NCBI RefSeq assembly: GCF_900631945.1
Contig: NZ_UZWE01000018.1
Span: 56,437-120,436 of the forward strand
Direction: 5' to 3'
DNA from: Paracoccus haematequi
GTDB lineage: Bacteria > Pseudomonadota > Alphaproteobacteria > Rhodobacterales > Rhodobacteraceae
Length of the DNA stretch: 64,000 nt
The notes beneath the pieces were generated by a model. That model was not told where the DNA came from. It did no database searches and was given only the letters and a program-made list of their open reading frames with translations. The position numbers and the translations under genes are program-made. Positions 8,055 through 17,557 of the stretch are shown here, piece after piece (position 1 is the stretch's first letter; each line of letters starts with the position of its first letter).

Positions 8055-8486
8055 ATGGAAGTCGATTTCAAGGACGACGAAGATATTGCCCGGATTGCCC
8101 GTGGCGTGAAGGTCATAGCGGTTGTGGGCCTGTCGCCGAACGAGGCGCGGCCCAGCTGGGGCGTGGCGCGCTACCTGCAAGCGAACGGCTATCGCGTCAT
8201 CCCGGTCAATCCCGGCCAGGCAGGCGGCAAGATTCTGGGAGAGACCGTCTATGCCCGCCTGTCGGACATTCCGCCGATGATTCCCGTGCAGATGGTTGAC
8301 ATCTTCCGCAAATCCGAGGCGGTCGGTCCCATCGTGGACGAAGCCCTGGCCCATCTTCCCCACCTGAATTCGATCTGGCTGCAACTGGGCATCCGCAACG
8401 ACGCGGCCCCGTCGCGGGCCGAGGCGCGGGGGATCACCGTGATCCAGGACCGCTGCCCCAAGATCGAATTCCCGCGTCATCTGTAG
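8055..8486 (+). CDS. CoA-binding domain protein (YccU type)
   Basis: This 143-aa protein is a stand-alone Rossmann-like CoA-binding domain as found in succinyl-CoA ligase alpha subunits. The sequence VIAVVGLSPNEARPSWGVAR near residue 20 forms the nucleotide loop, and VIPVNPGQAGGKILGE and DRCPKIEF are conserved family segments. The start is backed by an AGGAGGGG ribosome site. The physiological role of these single-domain proteins is not settled; it is likely cytoplasmic. Confidence 0.9.
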   Translation: MEVDFKDDEDIARIARGVKVIAVVGLSPNEARPSWGVARYLQANGYRVIPVNPGQAGGKILGETVYARLSDIPPMIPVQMVDIFRKSEAVGPIVDEALAHLPHLNSIWLQLGIRNDAAPSRAEARGITVIQDRCPKIEFPRHL

Positions 8487-8932
8487 GACGCGGAACAAGG
8501 CCCCGGCGATGCGCTGACGCCTTCTGCGCTGTAGAGCACGGATTCTTCCGAAAGTTCGTTAGTCAATCGAATGAAGGCGACGCAAGCGCGTCGCCCTTTC
8601 CCTGTATCGACCAACGGAACCTCTGCATGCTGCCGGTCGAAACCTCTCGCCATGATGCGCGCTTGCAGGCCGGGATCGTGCCCTTCCACTGCCGGGCATT
8701 CGCCGGGAAGGATGATGGCATCGGCCCTTCGAGGTGCGATGGCATCATGGCAGCAGACCGGAAGCCCATAGCTCGACCCGTGGGCCGGGAAAACAGGGCA
8801 GGCTTGCTCATGAGGCTAACCCGACCCGCCGACTTACAAACAGGTATCCCTGAACCGATGGCACAGTGCAACAAGACCGCTCAACGGTCACGTCTGCATC
8901 CCGGAATGAAACTATAGGTTCCCAGACCCTCT
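8487..8932. other. 446-base gap without a convincing gene
   Basis: This stretch lies between the convergent CoA-binding and mlaC genes. Open frames exist on both strands, the longest on minus, but none has a ribosome site, plausible start or recognisable motif. Base composition is less GC-rich than the flanks. It may hold the remnant of a lost gene, but no parent family is recognised. Confidence 0.5.
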
Positions 8933-9550
8933 CTATCCCGCCGCCTGCAAATCCCCCGTCAGCGCCGCCAGATCCCCCCGCCGGGCGGTCAGCATCGCGG
9001 CGATCTCGGCGCGTTCGCTGGCCAGCATGTTCACGCCCTCGATGATGATGTTGAAGAACCTGTCCTGGCCGGACTTGTTCGACACATGCCATTCGACCTC
9101 CATCGGCGCGCGGCCGTTCAGATAGGCGACCGAGGTCACGGCGAAGAAGCTTTTCAGCGGCCGGGCGCCCGTCACCTCGATCTTCGATCCGATGAACTCG
9201 CGGAACCGCTTGCCGTATTTGCGGCCGATATAGCCCTGGAAAGCTTGGGTATAGGCAGCCAGGGCGCGCGGGTCGGCCTGCCGCGCGGCGGGTCCGAGCG
9301 CGGAACGCGCGATCACCGGCACATCGGCATAGCGCACGAAGATCGTCTCGAACTCGCGATACATCTGCGCGGGCGGGCGGCCGGAATTGATGACCTGGTA
9401 GACCTCGCCCAAGGCGGTGTCGATCAGCGACCGGGCTTGGTCCGCGTCCAGCGCCCAGCCACGCAAGGGCATCAGCGAGGCCGCCGACGCGCCAGCGAAC
9501 AGCGCCAGGACGCCGCGGCGGTTACGGGTCGTAAGGGTCGATGACGTCAT
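8933..9550 (-). CDS. mlaC: MlaC-type phospholipid-binding protein (Ttg2D family)
   Basis: A 205-aa periplasmic protein that ferries phospholipids between the outer-membrane lipoprotein MlaA and the inner-membrane Mla ABC transporter. The N-terminus (RRGVLALFAGASAASLMPLRGWA) is a signal peptide with a twin-arginine-like start. The Ttg2D fold follows, including AYTQAFQGYIGRKYGKRF and VEWHVSNKSGQDRFFNIIIE. The start is uncertain: the ATG at 9550 overlaps the end of mlaA by 29 bases, and ATGs further upstream are possible. The ABC genes mlaFED are not in the window. Confidence 0.87.
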   Translation of the reverse strand: MTSSTLTTRNRRGVLALFAGASAASLMPLRGWALDADQARSLIDTALGEVYQVINSGRPPAQMYREFETIFVRYADVPVIARSALGPAARQADPRALAAYTQAFQGYIGRKYGKRFREFIGSKIEVTGARPLKSFFAVTSVAYLNGRAPMEVEWHVSNKSGQDRFFNIIIEGVNMLASERAEIAAMLTARRGDLAALTGDLQAAG

Positions 9551-10301
9551 CTGCGGCGGCGTCGGCATAGGGGTCAATCTCGGTCCCTCCCTGGTTCAAT
9601 TCGTGGCGGCGGTGCATCAGATAGATCAGCCGCAGTTGCGCATAGCTATCCGCACTGTCTTGCAGAACGCTATCCACCGTGTCCCCGAATCGCGCCCGAT
9701 CACCGGCTTTTGACGCCGCGCGTAGGCCAAATGCCGCCCATGCCGCATCCCGGTGCAGCAGGTGATAGACAGGGTCGATCAGCAGATCCACGACCTTGCC
9801 CGCCGCGTCCCGCTGGGTCGAGGGGCCAAGGACCGGCAGTTCCAGATAGGCGCCTTCAGGGACGCCCCAGACCGCCAGCGTCTCGCCGAAATCGGTGTCG
9901 ACCTCGGGCAGCCCGAAATCGGTTCCTGCGGGATCCAGCAGACCGCCCATTCCCAGCGTCGTGTTGACGGCAAAGCGGAAAAAATTCCGGATCGCGGGTT
10001 CGGGACGCCCTTGCAGCAGGCTGTTGACGACCTTGCCCGGCAGCGACAGGTTCGCCCCCGCGTTGATCACCAGGTCCATGGCCCCCGGTTCGCCTGCCTC
10101 ATTCCCGCCCGCCGAGACCCGCCTGGCCACCGGCGCAACCACGCGCTGATCAAAGCCCTTGTTGAAGGCATGGATGCGCCGGTTGCCCGATTCAAACGGG
10201 TCGTTGACGCGAATGCCGTCCTGCATCACAGGTTCCGACGTGCAGCCCGCCAGAATCACGCCCAGGGCCAGCGGAACGACAAGGGACAAGGGACGAAGCA
10301 A
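9522..10301 (-). CDS. mlaA: MlaA (VacJ) outer-membrane lipoprotein
   Basis: MlaA removes misplaced phospholipids from the outer leaflet of the outer membrane. The 259-aa precursor has a lipoprotein signal with lipobox LAGC (Cys-19). The family core is visible: VNDPFESGNRRIHAFNKGFD, FFRFAVNTTLGMGGLLDPAG, DFGETLAVWGVPEGAYLELP, LGPSTQRDAAGK. It is translated ahead of mlaC with overlapping frames. The 122-base gap to the divergent secretion ABC gene should hold both promoters. Confidence 0.94.
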   Translation of the reverse strand: MLRPLSLVVPLALGVILAGCTSEPVMQDGIRVNDPFESGNRRIHAFNKGFDQRVVAPVARRVSAGGNEAGEPGAMDLVINAGANLSLPGKVVNSLLQGRPEPAIRNFFRFAVNTTLGMGGLLDPAGTDFGLPEVDTDFGETLAVWGVPEGAYLELPVLGPSTQRDAAGKVVDLLIDPVYHLLHRDAAWAAFGLRAASKAGDRARFGDTVDSVLQDSADSYAQLRLIYLMHRRHELNQGGTEIDPYADAAADDVIDPYDP

Positions 10302-10423
10302 AGGATCTCCTAACCTTTTCGGGATAACACAGAGTCAAGACCGCGATCAGCGATCCTCGAATACTGGCGCACGGGGCCTGCGGCAAGGCGGCACCGATGG
10401 CCGAAGATGAAGGATGAACGGAA

Positions 10424-12175
10424 ATGAGCAAGTCGCCCGCTTTCCAGGACGGCGCCAAGGAATTACGCAAGGCACGCGCCGCGGGGCTGCCCCTGTTCGC
10501 GGCCGTCGCGCTGTTTTCAGCGGTCGTGAACCTGCTGATGCTGACCGGACCGCTGTTCATGTTGCAGGTCTATGACCGGGTTCTGGCATCGCGGTCGGTC
10601 GAAACGCTGACCGCGCTGTTCGTGCTGGTGGTGTTCCTGTTCGTGCTGATGGGCTTCGTGGACTTCATCCGCAGCCGGGTGATGCAGCGGATCGCCGCCC
10701 GCTTTCAGGACCGGATGGAGGGACGGGTCTTCACCGCCGCGCTGCGCGAAGGCGCGATCTCGGGCGACGAATCGGCGGCGGCGGCCAGCGGGATGCGCGA
10801 TCTCGATTCGGTCCAGCGGCTGATCGCCTCGCCGGTGCTGCTGGCGGTCTTCGACCTGCCCTGGGCGCCGCTGTTCCTGGCGGCGGTCTATATCTTCCAC
10901 CCGCTGCTGGGGGTCGTGGCGACCATCGGCGGGGCGATCCTGGTGGTCTGCACCCTGGCCAACCGGACGCTGACCAAGACGCCATTGCAGCAATCCAACA
11001 TCGCGTCCGCCCAGGCGCAGCGCATGGCGGATCTGTACCGGGACGAGGGCGAGGTGATCGGCGCCCTGGGAATGCGCAGCGCCACCTATGCCCGGTGGCG
11101 CAAGGCGCGGGCCGAGGCGCAGGAACAGGCGGTGCGCGGCGCCGACCTGTCGTCGGGCTTCACGGTCTTCTCGAAAAGCTTCCGGCTGTTCCTGCAAAGC
11201 GCGATGCTTGCGGCGGGCGCCTGGCTGGTGCTGCAACAGGCGGTGACGCCCGGTGCGATGATCGCCAGTTCGATCATGATGGGCCGGGCGCTCGCCCCGG
11301 TCGAACAACTGGTCGGCGGCTGGCCGATGGTGCAGGCGGCCCAGGACGCCTGGGAACGGCTGGCCCGGCTGCTGTCTCGCCAGCCCGCGCAGACGGCCCA
11401 TACCCCCCTGCCCCGCCCCGAGGCGGTGCTGGAGGTGCGGCAGCTTTCGGTGGCGCCTCCGGGCCAGAATGTCGCGATCGTGCGCGGCGTGTCCTTCGCG
11501 GTGGCGCCGGGCCAGGCGCTTGGCGTGATCGGGCCGTCGGGCGCGGGGAAATCGACCCTGGCCCGCGCGCTGATCGGCGCCTGGCCGGTCGGCGCGGGTT
11601 CGATCCGGCTGGGCGGCGCGACGCTGGACCAGTACGATCCCGACGTTCTGGGCAACATGATCGGCTATCTGCCGCAGCAGGTGACGCTGTTCGACGGCAC
11701 CATCGCGGAAAACATCGCCCGGCTGTCGCCCGACATGGATCCCGCCCGCGTGGTGCGCGCGGCCCAGGCGGCAGCGGCGCATCAGATGATCCTGGATCTG
11801 CCGCAGGGCTATGACACGCGCATCAGCCAGGCCACCGGCCGCCTGTCTGGCGGACAGATCCAGCGCGTCGGGCTGGCCCGCGCGCTGTATCCCGACCCGG
11901 TGATGCTGGTCCTGGACGAGCCGAACTCGAACCTCGACAACGAGGGGTCGATGGCGCTGAACGCGGCGATCCGCCGGATCAAGGCGCAGAACGGCTGCGT
12001 CATCATCATGGCCCACCGGCCCGCCGCGATCAACGAATGCGACCTGCTTCTGGTCATGGAACAGGGCATCCGCCGGGCCTTCGGGCCGCGCGACCAAGTA
12101 TTGCAGGAAATGGTGCAGAATTCCGCGCAGATCATGAAATCGCAGGAAACCGGACGCGCAGGGGGCGTGGCATGA
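10424..12175 (+). CDS. Type I secretion ABC transporter, PrtD family (permease-ATPase)
   Basis: A 583-aa fused inner-membrane permease and ATPase that would energise one-step export of an RTX-type substrate. The first 300 residues carry the membrane segments (for example LFAAVALFSAVVNLLML and LFVLVVFLFVLMGF). The ATPase follows, with Walker A GPSGAGKST at 370-378, signature LSGGQ at 474-478, and Walker B VMLVLDEP at 493-500. There is no N-terminal C39 peptidase domain. Its stop overlaps the adaptor gene start by four bases. No RTX substrate gene lies in the window. Confidence 0.93.
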   Translation: MSKSPAFQDGAKELRKARAAGLPLFAAVALFSAVVNLLMLTGPLFMLQVYDRVLASRSVETLTALFVLVVFLFVLMGFVDFIRSRVMQRIAARFQDRMEGRVFTAALREGAISGDESAAAASGMRDLDSVQRLIASPVLLAVFDLPWAPLFLAAVYIFHPLLGVVATIGGAILVVCTLANRTLTKTPLQQSNIASAQAQRMADLYRDEGEVIGALGMRSATYARWRKARAEAQEQAVRGADLSSGFTVFSKSFRLFLQSAMLAAGAWLVLQQAVTPGAMIASSIMMGRALAPVEQLVGGWPMVQAAQDAWERLARLLSRQPAQTAHTPLPRPEAVLEVRQLSVAPPGQNVAIVRGVSFAVAPGQALGVIGPSGAGKSTLARALIGAWPVGAGSIRLGGATLDQYDPDVLGNMIGYLPQQVTLFDGTIAENIARLSPDMDPARVVRAAQAAAAHQMILDLPQGYDTRISQATGRLSGGQIQRVGLARALYPDPVMLVLDEPNSNLDNEGSMALNAAIRRIKAQNGCVIIMAHRPAAINECDLLLVMEQGIRRAFGPRDQVLQEMVQNSAQIMKSQETGRAGGVA

Positions 12176-13674
12176 GCGACGAGACCAACAAGCCCGGCGG
12201 CCAGAACCCCGCCCCCCGCCCCTCGGGGATCCAGACGGGGATCCTGTCCAGCCGCATCGCCCCGCCGGTCGATGCGCCGATCCCCGGTCCCGCGCCCCGG
12301 CAGGCCGCGCCCGCGCAGCCGCTTCCCCCGGTCGAACCGCCCTCGCCACCGGCGCCGCCCCGGCCCATCGCGCCGCCCGACCCGTCCCGCTGGTCGGTGC
12401 GCGGCGCCTTGCTGACCGGCTTGATCTCGATCGCGGTGCTGCTGGGCGGCTTTACCGCCTGGGCGATGCAAAGCCGCATCGCGGGGGCAGTGGTGGCCCA
12501 TGGCCAGGTCGAGGTCGAACAGCAGCGCCAGGTCGTCCAGCACCCCGACGGCGGCGTGGTCGAGGAAATCCTGGTCAAGGACGGCCAGACGGTCGAGGCG
12601 GGCCAGCCGCTGATCCGCCTGGACGGCAGCCTGCTGCGCACCGAACATGCCATCGTCGAGGGCCAGTATTTCGAGATCCTGGCCCGCCGCGGCCGGCTCG
12701 AGGCGGAACGCGGCGACGCCGAAACGATGCAGATCCCCGACGAATTGCGGGCGGCAGCCGAAGGCAATGCCGATCTGCAAGACCTGATCGCCGGTCAGCG
12801 CAGCCTGTTCGAAACCCGCCGCGACACCCTGCGCCAGTCGATCGAGCAGTTGGAGAAACAGTCCGAACAGGTCCGCCAGCAGGTCGACGGCATCGACGCG
12901 CAGATCGTGGCGCTGGACCGGCAGCGCGAACTGATCGGCGAGGAGCTGGAGGACCAGCAGTCCCTGCTGGATCGCGGCCTGGCCCAAGCCTCTCGCGTGC
13001 TGGCCCTGGAGCGCGAGGCCGCCAGCCTGGACGGGCAGCTGGGCGAGTTGAAGGCCAGCCGGGCCTCGGCCGAGACGCGCCAGACCGAGCTGGACATCCA
13101 GCGGCTGCGCCTGGGCGCCGAACGCCGCGAGGAGGCCGAGACCGAGTTGCGCGACCTGGGCTATCGCGAACTGGAACTGGCCGAACGCCGCCGGGGCCTG
13201 ACGGAACAGATCAACCGTCTGGACATCCGCGCGCCGGCGGCGGGCGTGATCTACAACCTCATGGTGACGACGCCCCGCTCGGTCATCCGTCCCGCCGATC
13301 CGGTGCTGTATGTCATCCCGCAGGACCGCCCGCTGGTGGTCAGCGCGCGCCTGGCCACGATCAACGTGGACGAGGTGCAGGTGGGCCAGCCGGTGGTGCT
13401 GCGATTCTCGGCCTTCTCATCGCGCACGACGCCGGAAATCGACGGTGTGCTGGGCCGCGTGTCCGCCGATGCGCTGATCGACGAGACGACGCGCCAGCCC
13501 TATTACCGGGCCGAGGTGACGATCCCCGCCGACCAGTTGGCCAAGCTGGGCGATCTGGCGCTGATCCCCGGCATGCCGGTCGAGGTCTATATCCAGACCG
13601 GCGAGCGCAGCCCGATGGCCTATCTGGTGAAGCCGCTGGCGGACTACTTCAACCGGGCGTTCCGGGAAAGCTGA
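12172..13674 (+). CDS. Type I secretion membrane fusion protein, HlyD/PrtE family
   Basis: A 500-aa periplasmic adaptor that links the ABC exporter to an outer-membrane channel such as TolC. It has a Pro/Ala-rich cytoplasmic N-terminus (about residues 1-70), one membrane segment (LLTGLISIAVLLGGFTAWAM), a lipoyl/barrel-sandwich half motif (VVQHPDGGVVEEILVKDGQ), long helical hairpins (about residues 200-340), and the second half with INRLDIRAPAAGVIYNL. The ATGA overlap with the ABC gene shows co-translation. The N-terminal tail is longer than in classical HlyD. Confidence 0.93.
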   Translation: MSDETNKPGGQNPAPRPSGIQTGILSSRIAPPVDAPIPGPAPRQAAPAQPLPPVEPPSPPAPPRPIAPPDPSRWSVRGALLTGLISIAVLLGGFTAWAMQSRIAGAVVAHGQVEVEQQRQVVQHPDGGVVEEILVKDGQTVEAGQPLIRLDGSLLRTEHAIVEGQYFEILARRGRLEAERGDAETMQIPDELRAAAEGNADLQDLIAGQRSLFETRRDTLRQSIEQLEKQSEQVRQQVDGIDAQIVALDRQRELIGEELEDQQSLLDRGLAQASRVLALEREAASLDGQLGELKASRASAETRQTELDIQRLRLGAERREEAETELRDLGYRELELAERRRGLTEQINRLDIRAPAAGVIYNLMVTTPRSVIRPADPVLYVIPQDRPLVVSARLATINVDEVQVGQPVVLRFSAFSSRTTPEIDGVLGRVSADALIDETTRQPYYRAEVTIPADQLAKLGDLALIPGMPVEVYIQTGERSPMAYLVKPLADYFNRAFRES

Positions 13675-13678
13675 GGCC

Positions 13679-13730
13679 GTGGGGGCTTCGCGCCCCCACG
13701 CCCCTGCTGGACATGTCAATAAAGAAGGGT
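13679..13730 (+). repeat. Dispersed palindromic repeat, copy A
   Basis: GTGGGGGC (13679-13686) and GCCCCCAC (13692-13699) form a stem around TTCGC. The tail CCCCTGCTGGACATG matches, with changes, the CCCCCGCGGGATATT tail of the copies near 39500, 43970, 51830 and 56950. It sits between the convergent HlyD-type and rnr genes, where it may also act as a transcription end. Confidence 0.6.
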
Positions 13731-13734
13731 GGGG

Positions 13735-15993
13735 CTATTTCTTCCGCCGCCGCTTGGTCGCGCGCTTGATCTCGGCCAGGCGCGACTTGGTGGACATCGG
13801 CCGGGGGCTGCGGCCGCGCCTGCCCTTTTGCGGACCGCGCGGAAGCGGCTGGCCGTCCAGTTCCAGCAGATCCAGGGTCAGCCCGCCGGTCATCGGGATC
13901 GCCTCGGCCAGGCGCACGGTGACGCGCTGACCGATGCCGATTTCCAGGCCGGTATCGCTGCCGACCAGCATCTGCGCATCGGGATCGAAGTGGAAATACT
14001 CTTGCCCGATGGCGCGGATCGGCAGCAACCCGTCGGCGCCGGTCTCGTCCAGCTTGACGAAGGCGCCGAATTTCTGGACGCCGCTGATCCGGCCCGTCAT
14101 CTCGGTTCCCACGCGATCGGCCAGGAACGCCGCCAGATAGCGGTCGGTGGTGTCGCGTTCGGCGGCCATGCTGCGGCGCTCGGTCTCGCTGATATGGGTC
14201 GCGGTTTCGGACAGCCGCTCCAGGTCCTGGGGCGACAAACCGTCGCCGCCCTTGCTACCGCCGCCCCAGCCATGCCCCGAAATCAGCGCGCGATGCACGA
14301 TCAGGTCGGAATAGCGCCGGATGGGCGAGGTGAAATGCGCATAGCTTTTCAACGCCAGCCCGAAATGACCGAAGTTTTCCGGGTGGTAGTAAGCCTGCGT
14401 CATCGACCGCAGGGTGCTGATGTTGATCAGTTCGTCGAAATCGGTGCCCTCGGACTGGGCCAGCAGGCGGTTCAGGTGGCTGGTATGCAGAACCTGCCCC
14501 TTGGCCAGCGTGAAGCCCGAGGCTTGGGCGACCTCTCGCAGCGCGTCGATCTTGGCGAGGCTGGGTTCCTCGTGGACGCGGAACAAGAGGGGACGCTGGC
14601 GGCGGGTCAGTTCCTCGGCGGCGGCGACATTGGCCAGCACCATGAATTCCTCGATCAGCTTGTGGGCGTCGAAGCGTTCGCGGAAATTAACGGATTTGAC
14701 GCGGCCGTCCGGGGTCAGTTCGATCCGGCGTTCCGGCAGGTCCAGATCCAGCGGCTGGCGGCGGGCGCGGGCTTCCTTCAGCAGGCCATAGGCGTGCCAC
14801 AGCGGGCGGATCACGCTGTCCATCAGCGGTTCCGTCTGCGCATCCGGCTTGCCGTCCGCCGCCGCCTGCGCCTGCTCATAGGACAGAGAGGCGCGGCTGT
14901 TCATCATGCCGCGATGGAAGTTGTGGCCGATCTTGTTGCCCTGCGCGTCCAGCCGCATCCTGACGGCGATCACCGGGCGGTCCACGCCTTCGTGCAACGA
15001 ACACAGGTCCGCCGACAGCGCCTCGGGCAGCATCGGCACCACGCGGTCGGGGAAATAGGTCGAATTGCCGCGCAGCCAGGCCTCTCGGTCCAGGGCGGAA
15101 CCGGGGGTGACGTAATGGGCCACGTCGGCGATGGCGACCCAGATGGTGGCGCCGCCGTCTTCCTCGACAAAGGCCGCCACGGCGTCGTCATGGTCGCGCG
15201 CGTCCGAGGGGTCGATCGTGACAAGGGGCAGGTCGCGCAAGTCCTCGCGGCCCTTCATGGTGGCGGGTTTCGCGCCCTCGGCCTCGGCGATCACGGCGTC
15301 GGGGAAATCGTCGGGGATGCCGTGCTGGTGGATGGCGATCAGGCTGACCGCGCGCGGCGCGGAGGGATCGCCCAGCCGGTCGATGATCCGCGCCATGGGC
15401 AGGCCCAGCCGGCCCTTGGGCCCGGCCTGTTCGGCCTGCACCAGTTCGCCGTTCTGCGCGCCCAGGGTGGCGTCGGGGCGGACGCGCCATTCGCGGTCCT
15501 GGCCCTTGTCGATGGGGACGATGCGGCCGCCCTCGGCTTCCTTGCGGAAAATTCCGGTGATGCGATGAGGCGCGGCGGTGATGCGGCGGATCAGGCGCGC
15601 CTGATACTGGTAATCCTCGCCCTGCACCTCGACCAGGCGGCCCAGGAAGCGGTCGCCCCGGCCAAGCGCGGGGTCGCTGTCGCGGGGGACATAGTGGATG
15701 CGCGGCATCGGCCCGTCGCCATGCCATTCCAGCGGTCGCGCGAACAGGTCGCCCGACCCGTCCGGCGGCAGCAGTTCCAGCACCGTGACGGGCGGCAGAC
15801 GCTCGGCGTCCAGATAGTGGCGGCGGCGGCGTTCCAGATGCCCCTCGCCCTCAAGCTCTTTCAGCAGGCGCTTCAGTTCGATCCGTTCGGCGCCCTTGAT
15901 GCCGAAGGCCTTGGCGATGTCGCGCTTGGAATTGGCGTCGGGATGGTCCGCGACCCATTCCATGATCTGTTCCTTGCTGGGAATCTGGGCCAT
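13735..15993 (-). CDS. rnr: Ribonuclease R (RNB-family 3'-5' exoribonuclease)
   Basis: RNase R degrades structured RNA processively and takes part in rRNA quality control. The 752-aa protein has an N-terminal winged-helix region (SKRDIAKAFGIKGAERIELKR), cold-shock domains, the RNB catalytic domain with the metal-binding aspartates in DPSDARDHDDAV, and an S1 domain (VGTEMTGRISGVQKFGAFVK). It ends in a Lys/Arg-rich tail (ATKRRRKK) that suits RNA binding. It is encoded 13 bases after the GNAT gene and probably co-transcribed. Confidence 0.96.
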   Translation of the reverse strand: MAQIPSKEQIMEWVADHPDANSKRDIAKAFGIKGAERIELKRLLKELEGEGHLERRRRHYLDAERLPPVTVLELLPPDGSGDLFARPLEWHGDGPMPRIHYVPRDSDPALGRGDRFLGRLVEVQGEDYQYQARLIRRITAAPHRITGIFRKEAEGGRIVPIDKGQDREWRVRPDATLGAQNGELVQAEQAGPKGRLGLPMARIIDRLGDPSAPRAVSLIAIHQHGIPDDFPDAVIAEAEGAKPATMKGREDLRDLPLVTIDPSDARDHDDAVAAFVEEDGGATIWVAIADVAHYVTPGSALDREAWLRGNSTYFPDRVVPMLPEALSADLCSLHEGVDRPVIAVRMRLDAQGNKIGHNFHRGMMNSRASLSYEQAQAAADGKPDAQTEPLMDSVIRPLWHAYGLLKEARARRQPLDLDLPERRIELTPDGRVKSVNFRERFDAHKLIEEFMVLANVAAAEELTRRQRPLLFRVHEEPSLAKIDALREVAQASGFTLAKGQVLHTSHLNRLLAQSEGTDFDELINISTLRSMTQAYYHPENFGHFGLALKSYAHFTSPIRRYSDLIVHRALISGHGWGGGSKGGDGLSPQDLERLSETATHISETERRSMAAERDTTDRYLAAFLADRVGTEMTGRISGVQKFGAFVKLDETGADGLLPIRAIGQEYFHFDPDAQMLVGSDTGLEIGIGQRVTVRLAEAIPMTGGLTLDLLELDGQPLPRGPQKGRRGRSPRPMSTKSRLAEIKRATKRRRKK

Positions 15994-16006
15994 CTTGCGG
16001 TCCCCC

Positions 16007-16423
16007 TTACAGATCGCGGATCATGTCACGATGCGGGATCCCCGCGTCGTCGTAAACCGGGCCGAACGCGGTAAAGCCCAGCTTTTCGTAAAAGCCCAGG
16101 GCGTGGGTCTGCGCACCCAGCTTGGCGCGGGTAATGCCCGGCCGGTCCCGCAGCGCGTCGAGCGCGGCCCGGATCAGCGCCGCGCCCAGCCCGGTGCCGC
16201 GCGCCTGCGCCACCACGCAGACCCGGCCGATCTTGCCGGTGTCGCCTTGCAGCAGGATCCGCGCGGTGCCGACCGGGCGGCCGTCCCGGCGGGCCAGCAG
16301 GTGAATGGCGCCCGCGTCCTTGTCGTCCAGTTCCTCGGCCTCGGACACGCCCTGTTCTTCGATGAACACGGCGCGGCGCAGGGCGTGGCAGGCGGCAAGG
16401 TCGTCGGTCTGTTCGATCTTCAT
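16007..16423 (-). CDS. GNAT-family N-acetyltransferase (ElaA-like)
   Basis: A 138-aa acetyl-CoA-dependent acetyltransferase. It has the family N-terminus [20 protein letters not shown], the acetyl-CoA loop [18 protein letters not shown] and the C-terminal motif [10 protein letters not shown]. The substrate is unknown. Its ATG overlaps the dapE stop by four bases, so it is translated from the dapE transcript; the pairing with dapE does not by itself indicate a role in lysine synthesis. Confidence 0.88.
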   Translation of the reverse strand: MKIEQTDDLAACHALRRAVFIEEQGVSEAEELDDKDAGAIHLLARRDGRPVGTARILLQGDTGKIGRVCVVAQARGTGLGAALIRAALDALRDRPGITRAKLGAQTHALGFYEKLGFTAFGPVYDDAGIPHRDMIRDL

Positions 16424-17556
16424 TCGAAATATTTTTCCAGAATCCGCTGGTAGATGGTTTTCAACTGCTGGACCTGTGCCACCGGCACGCGTTCGTCCAC
16501 CTGGTGCATATAGGCGCCGACCAGGCCGAATTCGACCACCGGACAGTGGTTCTTGATGAAGCGCGCGTCGGACGTGCCGCCGGTGGTGGACAGGACCGGC
16601 TGGCGGTTGGTTTCCTGCGTGACCACGCTGCGGACCAGATCGACGAAAGGGCCGGGCGCGGTCAGGAACGCCTCGCCCGTCACCTGCGTGGCAATGGTCA
16701 GCGACACGCCGGTCGCCTGCGCCACGCGGGCGGCGCGGGCGGCCAGGTCGGCTTCCAGGCTGGCGGCGATGTGCAGGTCGTTGAAGCGGATGTTGACCAC
16801 CGCCCGCGCCGTTTCCGGGATCACGTTGGACGCCGGATTGCCGCAGTCGATGCTGGTGATCTGCAAGCCGGTCGGATCGAAATGCTCGGTCCCCTGGTCC
16901 AGAGGCGCGGCGATCAGGTCATTGAGGTAAGCCGTTAGCGCGTGCAGCGGGTTCCGGGCCTTGTGGGGATAGGCGGCGTGACCCTGCACCCCCTTGGCAG
17001 TGACGGTGAAGGTGACGGAACCGCGCCGTCCGATCTTCATCATCTCGCCCATGATCTCGGGGTTCGAGGGTTCGCCGACGATGCAGGCGTCCATGCGTTC
17101 GCCATGGGCCTCCATCCAGTCCAGGATCGCGGTGGTGCCGTCGCGGGACGGGCCTTCCTCGTCCCCGGTGATGGTCAGGATCACGGCGCCGTCGGGCGGC
17201 GTTTCGCGCACGAAGTCGATGGCGGCGGCGACGAAGGCCGCGACGCCGGATTTCATGTCGGTCGCGCCCCGCCCCCAGATCACGCCGTCCTCGACATGGC
17301 CGCTGAAGGGGGGATGGGTCCAGGATCCCAGGTCGCCGGGCGGGACGACATCGGTATGGCCGTTGAAGCCGAAGCTGCGCGCGCCCTTGGCGCCCCAGCG
17401 GGCGAACAGGTTGGGGGTGCCGTTGCGGTCGACGCGGCGAACCTCGAACCCCGCCTGGGCCAGCAGGTCTTCCAGCAGGACCAGGGCGCCGCCTTCATTC
17501 GGCGTGACAGAGGGGCAGCGGATCAGGCGGGCGGTCAGGTCGGCGGCGTCGATCAT
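16420..17556 (-). CDS. dapE: Succinyl-diaminopimelate desuccinylase
   Basis: DapE hydrolyses N-succinyl-LL-diaminopimelate to LL-diaminopimelate in the succinylase branch of lysine and peptidoglycan precursor synthesis. The 378-aa protein shows the di-zinc site: [32 protein letters not shown] and the C-terminal His in [12 protein letters not shown]. The dimerisation domain lies in the middle ([15 protein letters not shown]). The ATG at 17556 follows the upstream gene's stop by one base. dapA is also in this window, 41 kb away. Confidence 0.95.
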   Translation of the reverse strand: MIDAADLTARLIRCPSVTPNEGGALVLLEDLLAQAGFEVRRVDRNGTPNLFARWGAKGARSFGFNGHTDVVPPGDLGSWTHPPFSGHVEDGVIWGRGATDMKSGVAAFVAAAIDFVRETPPDGAVILTITGDEEGPSRDGTTAILDWMEAHGERMDACIVGEPSNPEIMGEMMKIGRRGSVTFTVTAKGVQGHAAYPHKARNPLHALTAYLNDLIAAPLDQGTEHFDPTGLQITSIDCGNPASNVIPETARAVVNIRFNDLHIAASLEADLAARAARVAQATGVSLTIATQVTGEAFLTAPGPFVDLVRSVVTQETNRQPVLSTTGGTSDARFIKNHCPVVEFGLVGAYMHQVDERVPVAQVQQLKTIYQRILEKYFE

Positions 17557-17557
17557 C

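Noticed and set aside
10424..13674. Bacteriocin or RTX toxin operon
   Set aside because: Only the ABC and HlyD genes are present; there is no C39 peptidase domain, leader peptide or RTX repeat gene next to them.
13729..16074. 781-codon plus-strand open frame opposite rnr
   Set aside because: It mirrors the RNase R gene, which has full catalytic motifs; the mirror frame has none.
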